5,629 bases of DNA from an uncultured Oscillospiraceae bacterium (GCA_900552225.1 URYX01000126.1:1-5629); one strand, 5' to 3'. Positions 1 through 5,534 are shown, counted from the stretch's first letter. Notes: generated from the letters alone by a model not told the origin. A program made the numbers and translations.

Positions 1-41
1 CCTCCGGCTCGACCTTCGGCGGAGGCGGCGGCAAATTCTGA
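1..41 (+). CDS. 3' end of a gene with a Gly-rich C-terminus (partial)
   Basis: Only the last 12 complete codons are visible, reading SGSTFGGGGGKF followed by TGA at 39-41. A Ser/Gly tail ending in a short basic/aromatic tip resembles the C-terminus of TPM-domain (YgcG-like) membrane proteins, but a low-complexity tail this short cannot identify a family. The other two frames lack such a clean protein-like ending. The gene starts upstream of the window. The terminator at 164-202 probably ends its transcript, about 120 nt after the stop codon. Confidence 0.5.
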   Translation, partial: SGSTFGGGGGKF

Positions 42-113
42 CCCTCCTGTTGGCCCCCGCTAAGCAGGGCAAGAGCAGGCAAACGGCCTTTGAGTCCGAC
101 CTTCAAGAATGCT

Positions 114-160
114 TTGACATAGATTTGGCATAGCGTTTAGTATAGCGTTTGACACACTCG
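114..160 (+). repeat. Degenerate tandem 12-mer repeat, possible promoter region
   Basis: Four consecutive units can be lined up: TTGACATAGAT (114-124, one base short), TTGGCATAGCGT (125-136), TTAGTATAGCGT (137-148) and TTGACACACTCG (149-160). The two middle units differ at only 3 of 12 positions; the outer two are more diverged. The first unit supplies a perfect TTGACA (114-119), and TAGTAT at 138-143 lies 18 nt downstream, so the array could contain a promoter whose RNA would run straight into the terminator at 164-202. Whether the repeat is a protein-binding array, a promoter or simply a slippage product cannot be decided from sequence. Confidence 0.45.
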
Positions 161-163
161 CAG

Positions 164-202
164 AAGATCAGGCCGCCGATGATTCGGCAGCCTGATCTTT
201 TT
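164..202 (+). terminator. Strong rho-independent terminator
   Basis: The arm AAGATCAGGC (164-173) pairs perfectly with GCCTGATCTT (190-199). After one C/A mismatch the stem continues as GCCGA (175-179) with TCGGC (184-188), closing a TGAT loop. The T-run occupies 198-202. The T-run follows the stem only in the plus direction, so it should terminate transcription from the left, either of the gene ending at 41 or of a promoter in the repeat at 114-160. It also argues that the open frame running through 149-294 is not coding. Confidence 0.85.
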
Positions 203-294
203 GCCTCCGAGAAACAGAAGCGGGTAATTTCTATATGTTTTGCTGCATTTCAAGCGAAATTACTGTTGAAATTGCAGGAAGAATATGGTAAGAT

Positions 295-859
295 ATGGAT
301 GACGATGTGCGGGAACGGTTTCCGGAATCCGTGTTTCGCAGCAATACTCCCGATTATAACTATTCCTATATTGATATTACCGAGGGAGGCCGGGCTTTTT
401 TGCTTTTATACATCGCAGGGTCTGCTTATCCCGAATGTGTATATAGAGCTTATTTATCAGACCGTGCGTTTGGCGTCGGACGACTTTGCGGCTATTGCGG
501 AAGGCAGTCCGGTGAGCGAAGCGGAGGCATTGGAGCCCGGAATCCGAATGATTCGTGAGACAAGGCAAAACAAGGAAGGAAAGTCTCCCGAGACACTGAG
601 AGCAAATCTGCTGCTGACGGATGGGCTGATGTATCTCTACTACGAGACAGGGGAGGACGGGGAGCTGCGGCTGACCGAAAAGCGGATGTATTCCACGTTT
701 ATGCGCTTTGTGTACTGCAAGTACATAGATGGGAAACCGGTGGAATGGTTGGATAGGGATACTCATTGGGAACTGGAATGCCCAGATTGTAAGCTGCCCG
801 ACGGGTGGTTGATGTACACCGAGCTGAACGCGACGGTACTGAAAGAGGATATGGTATAA
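295..859 (+). pseudogene. Hypothetical protein gene with a frameshift in a T6 run
   Basis: I do not recognise the family. The gene seems to start at ATG 295, with AGGAAG about 13 nt upstream (276-281), just after an in-frame stop at 289-291. From 295 to about 400 the first frame reads like a globular protein (MDDDVRERFPESVFRSNTP...). From about 402 the protein-like sequence is in the next frame and runs to TAA 857-859, including a CPDCKLPDGW-type segment near the end. Removing one T from the T6 tract at 396-401 joins the halves smoothly as ...GGRAFCFYTSQGLL..., giving 187 residues. The corrected protein is acidic, apparently soluble, and has no signal peptide. The first part of the gene is more AT-rich than the genes to the right. 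The shift may be a real mutation, phase variation or a sequencing error. The alternative is an uninterrupted frame from TTG 149, disfavoured because its first third overlaps a terminator and has poor protein character. Confidence 0.6.
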
Positions 860-860
860 T
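852..860 (+). promoter_or_regulatory. Candidate extended -10 promoter for the small membrane-protein pair
   Basis: TGGTATAAT fits the extended -10 consensus TGnTATAAT perfectly and overlaps the stop codon of the preceding gene. The -35 position (GACGGT, 832-837, 17-nt spacing) is poor, which is tolerated when the extended -10 is present. The predicted transcription start near 867 lies inside the left arm of the hairpin at 863-898. A chance match is possible, but the position immediately before a new transcription unit supports it. Confidence 0.45.
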
Positions 861-862
861 GC

Positions 863-898
863 GGAGGCGGCCGATGCGCTGTGGCCTCGGCCGCCTCC
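863..898 (+). other. Intergenic 12-bp hairpin without a T-run
   Basis: GGAGGCGGCCGA (863-874) pairs perfectly with TCGGCCGCCTCC (887-898) around a 12-nt loop. No T-run follows in either direction, so it is not a canonical intrinsic terminator. It may be a weak or partial terminator between the gene ending at 859 and the one starting at 918, or an mRNA-stabilising stem. Confidence 0.6.
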
Positions 899-917
899 CT
901 ACATACGGAAAGAGCAG

Positions 918-1202
918 GTGAAGGAAATTGAATTTTACGCCCCCTTTGCGGGTGGATTCCTGACGGAGATATTTTCGGTGATCGGCCTTCCCCTTATGGC
1001 GGTGTTCTACGGGATGGTGCGCGGCGGCTATGCCCTGTATCACAAGCTGACGGGGCGTGGCCGTCCCTGGAACCGGCGCCGGACCGTTCTCTCGCTGCTG
1101 GTGATTTTGTGGGTGATCTGTGTGGCGATTCTCGTCTACGCTATGATGTTTGTGGGTGCGCTTCGGGAGCTTCATTCGTTGCCGGAGGTGTCTTATGGGT
1201 AA
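918..1202 (+). CDS. Small two-helix membrane protein (94 aa), unknown function
   Basis: The start is GTG 918, preceded by GGAAAG (907-912) at 5-nt spacing; there is no better ATG. The 94-residue product has two probable membrane helices, roughly residues 16-38 and 57-80, separated by a strongly basic loop (HKLTGRGRPWNRRR, 42-55), so the loop is probably cytoplasmic. There is no signal peptidase site and no recognisable domain. Its last 8 nt overlap the next gene, and the stop codon is read within ATGGGTAA, so the two are almost certainly co-transcribed and perhaps translationally coupled. The segment from YGMVR (31-35) through the second helix resembles the neighbour at 1195-1419, suggesting tandem duplication. 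Function unknown. Confidence 0.75.
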   Translation: MKEIEFYAPFAGGFLTEIFSVIGLPLMAVFYGMVRGGYALYHKLTGRGRPWNRRRTVLSLLVILWVICVAILVYAMMFVGALRELHSLPEVSYG

Positions 1203-1419
1203 CTTTTTGTCTAAGCTATCCTGGATGGGCGAGTATCTGATCGCGGGATATGCTTTGCTGCTGCCGCTGTACGGCGCTGTCCGGCTGCTCTATTTCCTGT
1301 GGGCGCGCCGCCATCCGGGCGCGGTGTGGACCGGAAAAAAGACGTGGATTTGTGTCGCCGTTCTGGTCGTTCTGTATGCCGCGGTCTGTGTGGCGTGGGT
1401 TCGGGCGCACATGCATTGA
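1195..1419 (+). CDS. Small two-helix membrane protein (74 aa), probable paralogue of the preceding gene
   Basis: Start ATG 1195 has a very good ribosome binding site, GGAGG at 1184-1188, 6 nt upstream. An earlier in-frame ATG at 1150 lies inside the preceding gene and has no comparable site. The 74-residue protein has two probable helices, about residues 13-36 and 51-69, with a short basic loop (ARRHPGAVWTGKK, 37-49). It shares the pattern Y-G-x-V-R-x-x-Y-x-L, basic loop, hydrophobic second helix with the 94-residue neighbour, so I infer a paralogous pair that may act together in the membrane. No function can be assigned. The gene ends 140 nt before the convergent deacetylase gene. Confidence 0.75.
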   Translation: MGNFLSKLSWMGEYLIAGYALLLPLYGAVRLLYFLWARRHPGAVWTGKKTWICVAVLVVLYAAVCVAWVRAHMH

Positions 1420-1429
1420 CGGGCTGAAG

Positions 1430-1449
1430 CAGGCCGCAAGGGCGGCCTG
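1430..1449 (+). other. Short GC-rich hairpin after the membrane-protein pair
   Basis: CAGGCCGC (1430-1437) pairs with GCGGCCTG (1442-1449) around an AAGG tetraloop, 10 nt after the stop codon at 1419. No T-run follows, so it is at most a weak terminator or a 3'-end-protecting stem for the plus-strand operon. Confidence 0.5.
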
Positions 1450-1474
1450 TGCATCCCGGCCCGGTCCGATACCG

Positions 1475-1528
1475 AAAAATACAGTGCCCCGCCGTCTGCC
1501 TCCTGTCGGGAAGCAGACGGCGGGGCAC
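1475..1528 (-). terminator. Rho-independent terminator between convergent genes
   Basis: A perfect 16-bp inverted repeat, GTGCCCCGCCGTCTGC (1484-1499) with GCAGACGGCGGGGCAC (1513-1528), encloses a 13-nt loop. Read on the minus strand it is followed by TGTATTTTTC (T5 at 1475-1479), so it ends the deacetylase transcript 32 nt after its stop codon. On the plus strand only ATTGCTTGG follows, so termination in that direction would be weaker, though the hairpin may serve both convergent units. Confidence 0.85.
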
Positions 1529-1559
1529 ATTGCTTGGCGGCAGGATGGCGCGGGCCGGT

Positions 1560-2486
1560 TCAGGGCAGAAGCCCGAAGCGGTACCCCTCGCCGCGGATCT
1601 GATCGATGATGGCGGGGAGCAGCTCGGTGTTGGTCTCGGACACGGCGTGCAGCAGGTAGATGGTGCCGTTCTGTGTGTAGTTGTGAATGCTTTGCAGCAC
1701 GGCCTCGTAGTCCTGCGGCTGGTTGGCCGGATCCCAGTCGCGGTGGGCAAAGCTCCAGAAGACGCTGGTATAGTCCATGGCCTGCACCAGGGCGAGCGTG
1801 CGGTCGCTGGCCTCGCCCGAGGGGAACCGGAACAGGTGCATGGTGTAGTCAAACTCCTGCTGCACATAGACATGCAGCTCGCAGAGCTCACGGTAGGCCT
1901 GCTCCAGGGTGATATCCGGCATGGAGGGGTGCGTGGTGGAGTGGTTGCCGACCGCGTGTCCCTCGCGGATCATGCGCTCCACCAGCTCCGGATTGCGCTT
2001 GGCGTAATCCATCGTGATGAAGAAGGTGGCCTGTACCTGCTTGTCCCGCAGAACATCCAGAATGCGCGGCGTGAAGCGGTATTCGTAGCCCTCGTCGAAG
2101 GTGAGATAGACCACGGGCTGCGTCCGGTCTCCGATGGCATAGGCTTCGTAGGTGTCGTAATAGGGCTGCCGGCTCGGGGAATTGGCCCAGCCGTAGCCGG
2201 ATTTGGTGTTGTCCAGCGCCATCAGGGCCGCGATGTCGAGATCGGCGTAGGCGATCAGCGGGGCCTCGGGCGGCGGCGCGGTGGTGGGCTCCGTTGCGGT
2301 CGCGGAGGAGGCGGTCGTGACGGAGGTGGCTGCCGTCGTATCGGTGGCCGAAGCGGAGGGCAGCGTGGCGAGCGTGGGATGCGTTTCGGAGTCCCCGGAG
2401 GCCTCCGGAACGCGATGACAGCCGGTCAGAACCGACAGCAGGAGCAATGCGGCGGTCAGCCGCAGAACGGGACGGAAGGGACGCAT
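1560..2486 (-). CDS. PdaA-like polysaccharide (peptidoglycan) deacetylase lipoprotein
   Basis: This 308-residue NodB-fold deacetylase is closest to the delta-lactam-biosynthetic de-N-acetylase (PdaA) type, which removes the acetyl group from N-acetylmuramic acid on the way to spore-cortex muramic delta-lactam. Start ATG 2486 has AGGAGG 8 nt upstream (2495-2500). Residues 1-23 form a lipoprotein signal ending in the lipobox LTGC (Cys23), so the mature protein should be tethered outside the membrane. A Thr/Ala/Ser-rich linker (about 40-75) leads to the catalytic domain. Visible motifs are TFDEGYE (Asp131, catalytic), HSTTH (His182/His186, metal), RFPSGE (220-225), RDW (249-251) and YLLHAVS (277-283, His280). 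PdaA usually has TFDNGYE, so Glu132 replaces the Asn. A CATCTTA box on the minus strand (2555-2561) matches the forespore sigma-F/G -10 pattern, but I see no matching -35. It could instead be a vegetative peptidoglycan deacetylase. Confidence 0.9.
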   Translation of the reverse strand: MRPFRPVLRLTAALLLLSVLTGCHRVPEASGDSETHPTLATLPSASATDTTAATSVTTASSATATEPTTAPPPEAPLIAYADLDIAALMALDNTKSGYGWANSPSRQPYYDTYEAYAIGDRTQPVVYLTFDEGYEYRFTPRILDVLRDKQVQATFFITMDYAKRNPELVERMIREGHAVGNHSTTHPSMPDITLEQAYRELCELHVYVQQEFDYTMHLFRFPSGEASDRTLALVQAMDYTSVFWSFAHRDWDPANQPQDYEAVLQSIHNYTQNGTIYLLHAVSETNTELLPAIIDQIRGEGYRFGLLP

Positions 2487-2592
2487 GGAAGATTCCTCCT
2501 TGAAAAAGTTTTCGCGGTGGGTGGGCATTCTGTCACCAACCCGGCGGCCTCGCATAAGATGGTAGTGAAAACACGAAAGGAGGTCACCGAAT

Positions 2593-2727
2593 ATGTGTCT
2601 GAGAAACCTGTTCAACGGCAATGACTGTACGTGGATCCTGTTCATCATCATCGTTCTTTTGCTGATCGATGATGACTGCGGCTGCGGCAACACGGCGACG
2701 ACCGGCGGCTGCGGCTGCGGCTGCTGA
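2593..2727 (+). CDS. 44-residue Gly/Cys-rich single-helix microprotein
   Basis: ATG 2593 follows an excellent ribosome binding site, AAAGGAGGT at 2576-2584, with 8-nt spacing, and the gene ends at TGA 2725-2727. The peptide has a short polar head with two Cys (residues 2 and 12), one hydrophobic helix (about 14-25, ILFIIIVLLLI), an acidic DDD patch (26-28), and a tail of alternating Cys and Gly (CGCG at 29-32, GCGCGC at the end). Small proteins of this design occur in Clostridia, some annotated as 'chorion class high-cysteine HCB' proteins, and they recall the small sporulation proteins of the YjcZ kind. The function is not established. It diverges from the deacetylase gene across 106 bp and is followed by the terminator at 2789-2820. 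I see no convincing promoter. Because it lies antisense to an accidental long frame, automatic callers may miss it. Confidence 0.7.
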   Translation: MCLRNLFNGNDCTWILFIIIVLLLIDDDCGCGNTATTGGCGCGC

Positions 2728-2786
2728 CCCTCTTTGCCGCCTTCCCGCCGTGTTTTTGACACGAAGCTCCCGGGAAGCCAGTTTCC

Positions 2787-2820
2787 AAAAACGCCCCTCC
2801 GGCCGGAGGGGCGTTTCTTT
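2787..2820. terminator. Palindromic bidirectional terminator
   Basis: AAACGCCCCTCC (2789-2800) pairs perfectly with GGAGGGGCGTTT (2805-2816) around a GGCC loop; the whole 28 bp is a perfect palindrome. On the plus strand it continues CTTTTG, and it can end the microprotein gene 61 nt after its stop. On the minus strand the T-run is TTTTTGG, and it can end the lipid operon. The same stem thus separates the convergent ends of the two units. Confidence 0.85.
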
Positions 2821-2933
2821 TGTGATACAGAGCCTGCGTTTTTGCGGCCCCCGGGGAGCACGGCCGCCGGGGATGAAGTCTCGGCCCGCCGGCGGAAGCC
2901 GGTTACGGCCTGTCTGGCGCCGTTCCGATCCAC

Positions 2934-3656
2934 TCCGAACTCAAAATATCCCTTTTCGTCGCCGCGCGCGAAGGCGAGGATATTCCGATGGTTGCAGATG
3001 CGCCCGACCATCAGCGCCCCGACCTCCATCTGGATGACCTCTCCGAAGTGATCGGTATGCAGCACCGTATATTCCCGCGTGTTGCGGTGGTAGACCGGGT
3101 AGCGGTCGGTGGCCACCGGCTGCACGGTGTGGAACACGCCGGGAATGTGTACCGGCGGATCGCAGCGGCCGCTGTCCGGAAAGCAGTAGCGGTGATAGTC
3201 GTCCACGGCCAGCCGGAAGATGAGGCATATCCCGTCCTCGAACTGCTTCGCAAGCGCCGGATTCTGCAGCAGCTCGGTCAGCGTGTAGGGCGCGCCCTTG
3301 ACGGGCAGCAGCCGGTCATGCCGCAGCCGATACACCGACAGGTGCGCATCGCACGGCGCAATCAGATGGGTCGGCTCCCGGTCAATGGGACGCGCCTCCG
3401 GCCGGATGTGCCGGGTAAAAAACGCGTTGTAGGAGCGGTAGGCGGCCGGCTTGTATTCGGACATATCGATCTGCGCCTTGCGGATAAAGGGGAGAATGCG
3501 GCGCTGAGAAAGCGGACTGTTCATATAATGCCCCGCGAGCGAGGAAATGCGCGGAGAAATCATCAGACGGAGTACGCCGCGGCCCGGCAGAGTGCGATAC
3601 AGAAAGCGCAGGGAGGCGGGAGGACGGACGTCCATCGGAGAGGTGCGGCGGCTCAT
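2934..3656 (-). pseudogene. psd: Phosphatidylserine decarboxylase, lost before the pyruvoyl-forming site
   Basis: The family converts phosphatidylserine to phosphatidylethanolamine at the membrane, using a pyruvoyl group made by self-cleavage at a Gly-Ser-(Thr) motif. Start ATG 3656 overlaps the stop of the phosphatidylserine synthase gene (ATGA), implying coupled translation. The beta-chain part matches the clostridial type well: SYNAFFTRHIRPEARPID (75-92), APCDAHLSVY (100-109), PVKGAPYT (118-125), LAVDDYHRYC (149-158), PGVFHTVQPV (172-181), PVYHRNTREYT (187-197), QMEVGALMVGRI (209-220) and RGDEKGYFEFG (231-241). The family's next residues should be G-S-T and about 40 more. Here the frame goes on as VDRNGARQ with no resemblance, and neither other frame restores the alpha chain. 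No in-frame stop occurs before the terminator at 2787-2820. I place the end at the last recognisable codon. Either the gene is inactivated by a 3' deletion or rearrangement, or the assembly is wrong here. Confidence 0.8.
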
Positions 3657-4273
3657 CGGGCAAACAGGGCCAGCAGCACGAATTCCGCGATGCCGAGAGC
3701 CATCAGGCCGAGCATGCCCTTGAAATCGGGCTTGGGTATCCGGAAACGCCACAGAAACGCGCCCGCAATCAGCAGCAGGGCCGCTGTCCAGATCCAGGTG
3801 AAGGCCACCGGCTGCATCCGGCCGTGCAGAAGATACACCATCGGCAGAATAAAGGAGCAGCAGGTGACCGGCAGGCCCTCATAGGAGCGGCGGCATTCCG
3901 TGGTCTCCTTCTGGCGATCCTCCTCGGATACGTTGAAGTAGGCAAGACGGATCAGGGCCGCCAGCACATAGGCCGCCAGCACGATCCAAAAGGCGGGGTG
4001 CCGCATCCCGACGGAGTAGCCGATGCAGGCCGGGAGCACCCCGAAGCAGATCAGATCCGAAAGAGAGTCAATCTGGATGCCGAAGCGCTTTTCCGCATCG
4101 GTGCGCTTCCGGGTCTTGGCAATTTTGCCGTCGAACATATCGATAGCCCCACAGATCATCAGCAGACAGAGCGAGATGAGAGGCTTGTCCGTAAAGGCAA
4201 ACAGCATGCCGAAAACGCCCGACACCAATCCGAGAAAGGTCGCGACGACAGTGTAATTATAGTATCCGATCAT
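3653..4273 (-). CDS. pssA: CDP-diacylglycerol--serine O-phosphatidyltransferase (phosphatidylserine synthase)
   Basis: This 206-residue integral membrane enzyme of the CDP-alcohol phosphatidyltransferase family is inferred to transfer phosphatidyl from CDP-diacylglycerol to L-serine. ATG 4273 follows AGGAGG (4281-4286) at 7-nt spacing; the frame is open further upstream, but that part lies within the preceding gene. The signature is D45-x2-D48-G49-x2-A52 ... G65-x3-D69-x3-D73, with a longer basic insertion (KTRKRTDAEKRF, 53-64) between its halves. YEGLP (131-135) and about five to six hydrophobic segments follow. The family signature alone would also fit phosphatidylglycerophosphate synthase. 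Serine is preferred because the next gene is the decarboxylase that uses phosphatidylserine. It overlaps both neighbours by 4 nt (ATGA), as the middle gene of the operon. Confidence 0.9.
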   Translation of the reverse strand: MIGYYNYTVVATFLGLVSGVFGMLFAFTDKPLISLCLLMICGAIDMFDGKIAKTRKRTDAEKRFGIQIDSLSDLICFGVLPACIGYSVGMRHPAFWIVLAAYVLAALIRLAYFNVSEEDRQKETTECRRSYEGLPVTCCSFILPMVYLLHGRMQPVAFTWIWTAALLLIAGAFLWRFRIPKPDFKGMLGLMALGIAEFVLLALFAR

Positions 4274-5337
4274 AATGTTTCCTCCTTGTTGGACATCGAA
4301 CGAAGCCAGAGCCGCAGATGATTCAGCAGCGTGGTAATGGCGCAAACGACCATGCAGAAGTAAAAGTTGATGCCGCGGGTCAGCAGCATGGCCGGCGTCT
4401 GAATTGCCTCGGGATAGACACCGCCGTACAGCCGCTGCGTCATGAATTCCGCCATGCCGACCCCGCCCGGGAAGGGAAGGGTATCCACCGACAGGGCGCA
4501 CAGAATCTGAATTCCCAGCAGATCAAGATAGGACAGGTCCGACAGCCCGAAGCTGAGATAGACGCAGTAGGTGATGGAAAACATGCACAGGCGCTGGAAA
4601 AAGTTGCAGCCGATCACCCGCAGCAGCAGACCGCGGTTGGTGCGGATAATCTGAGCTGCCGCGGAATATTCGTTAATCATCGCCTCGAGAGAATCCATCT
4701 TCGCCTCCGGATGCTTCACGAGGTGCAGCCTCCCGAGCAGACGGATTCCCTTGGTCCCGATGCTTTTCACCAGTGTGGAGGAAAACATGGACAGAAGGCA
4801 AAGCACCAGCAACGCCGCATTGACGGTAAATCCGATGGCGATGAGCAGCCACCACCACCACTGCCCGTTTTTCTGAATCCATCCGGCCTTGGCAATCACG
4901 GTGACGGTACCGGTAATCAGCAGTACGATTTTGTAGGCCACAATGTTGAACAGAGTGGCAATGCCGGATTTGGCCAGCGGTACCTTATCCTTCGCCATAT
5001 AGTACAGCATCATCGGCTGGCCGCCGGAGGCGGAGGGGGTAATGCCGCAGTAGTACAGGTCGGTGGCGGCATACACAAAGGAGGAGAACAGGCGAATGGG
5101 ATGGCCGAGCGCCTTTAGAATGGTGTGAAGGCCGAGCCCCTCTCCTCCGATATAGCCGAAGGTCAGCACCAGGCCGACAAGCAGCCAGCCGCCCTTGAGG
5201 CCGTCCATCACGGCCAGCAGCTCGGAAATATGAAATTGCCGGAAGATCCAGTAAAACGTGATGCCGAGCAGCAGCAAAAAGAACACAGAGCTCAGGGCAT
5301 ATTTGCTTTTGTGCTGCTTCAGGTTCTGTTGTTCCAT
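4270..5337 (-). CDS. Flippase-like membrane protein (lysylphosphatidylglycerol synthase transmembrane domain family)
   Basis: This 355-residue polytopic protein has a basic N-terminus and about eight hydrophobic segments, the first at about 14-33. It carries the family marks TPSASGGQPMMLYYM (100-114) and LPFPGGVGMAE (287-297), typical of the TIGR00374/UPF0104 group related to the flippase half of MprF. It lacks the cytosolic aminoacyltransferase half, so it should not make lysyl-phosphatidylglycerol by itself; a lipid or lipid-linked translocation role is inferred. WWWW at 160-163 is unusual. Start ATG 5337 is chosen for AGAAGG at 5345-5350 (7-nt spacing); an in-frame GTG at 5463 would add a 42-residue Arg/Pro-rich extension unlike the family. 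It is first in the operon, read from the promoter at 5535-5563, and its stop overlaps the pssA start as ATGA, linking it to phosphatidylserine/phosphatidylethanolamine synthesis. Confidence 0.88.
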   Translation of the reverse strand: MEQQNLKQHKSKYALSSVFFLLLLGITFYWIFRQFHISELLAVMDGLKGGWLLVGLVLTFGYIGGEGLGLHTILKALGHPIRLFSSFVYAATDLYYCGITPSASGGQPMMLYYMAKDKVPLAKSGIATLFNIVAYKIVLLITGTVTVIAKAGWIQKNGQWWWWLLIAIGFTVNAALLVLCLLSMFSSTLVKSIGTKGIRLLGRLHLVKHPEAKMDSLEAMINEYSAAAQIIRTNRGLLLRVIGCNFFQRLCMFSITYCVYLSFGLSDLSYLDLLGIQILCALSVDTLPFPGGVGMAEFMTQRLYGGVYPEAIQTPAMLLTRGINFYFCMVVCAITTLLNHLRLWLRSMSNKEETL

Positions 5338-5528
5338 TCCTATACCTTCTTCATTCAGGCCAATGCGCAAATCCGCATAGAGATGGCTCCGCGGGGGCGG
5401 CACCTGACGGCGCATCCCTGCGGGGCGCAGCTGCGGAATACGGAACGCGGCACACCCGTTCACGCGGGCCCATACGTTCCGAAGGCGAGGACGGCGCAGT
5501 GGAATGCGGAGTCCTCTTTTGCAGATAT
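5338..5528 (-). other. About 190-nt GC-rich 5' leader of the lipid operon
   Basis: This lies between the predicted transcription start (about 5528) and the ATG at 5337. It can fold: CGTTCCG (5475-5481) and CGGAACG (5441-5447) are complementary over 7 bp and enclose a smaller CCCG/CGGG stem, and CTGCG/CGCAG repeats lie near 5420-5435. I recognise no riboswitch class, no terminator with a T-run and no convincing leader peptide. The frame of the downstream gene is open through it from GTG 5463, but without a strong ribosome binding site. Confidence 0.4.
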
Positions 5529-5534
5529 AGATTT

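Noticed and set aside
149..294. N-terminal extension of the 295 gene from TTG 149
   Set aside because: It overlaps a strong terminator hairpin, and the 299-400 part of that frame is far less protein-like than the frame starting at ATG 295.
2532..2560. Vegetative promoter for the microprotein (TAAGAT at 2555-2560)
   Set aside because: The match is only 4 of 6 and there is no recognisable -35 at 16-18 nt.
1449..2624. Plus-strand open frame of 391 codons opposite the deacetylase
   Set aside because: It is antisense to a gene with clear catalytic motifs, is Gly/Arg/Val-rich low-complexity, and has no domain pattern; typical of the complement of a GC-rich gene.
1560..3656. A single 698-codon decarboxylase-deacetylase fusion protein
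   Set aside because: The join contains a 28-bp palindromic terminator and an antisense gene with an excellent ribosome binding site, and the deacetylase begins with its own AGGAGG and lipoprotein signal. The open frame follows from the lost psd stop and GC-rich sequence.
2988..3884. Plus-strand open frame of 298 codons opposite psd and pssA
   Set aside because: It is antisense to two recognisable genes, spans their junction, and shows Arg/Gly/His-biased composition with no motif.
4318..5118. Plus-strand open frame of 266 codons opposite the flippase gene
   Set aside because: Its Gln/His/Gly-rich composition is the mirror image of a membrane-protein gene, and there is no ribosome binding site.
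5338..5463. N-terminal extension of the flippase from GTG 5463
   Set aside because: An Arg/Pro-rich extension ahead of the first helix is atypical of the family, and ATG 5337 has AGAAGG at ideal spacing.
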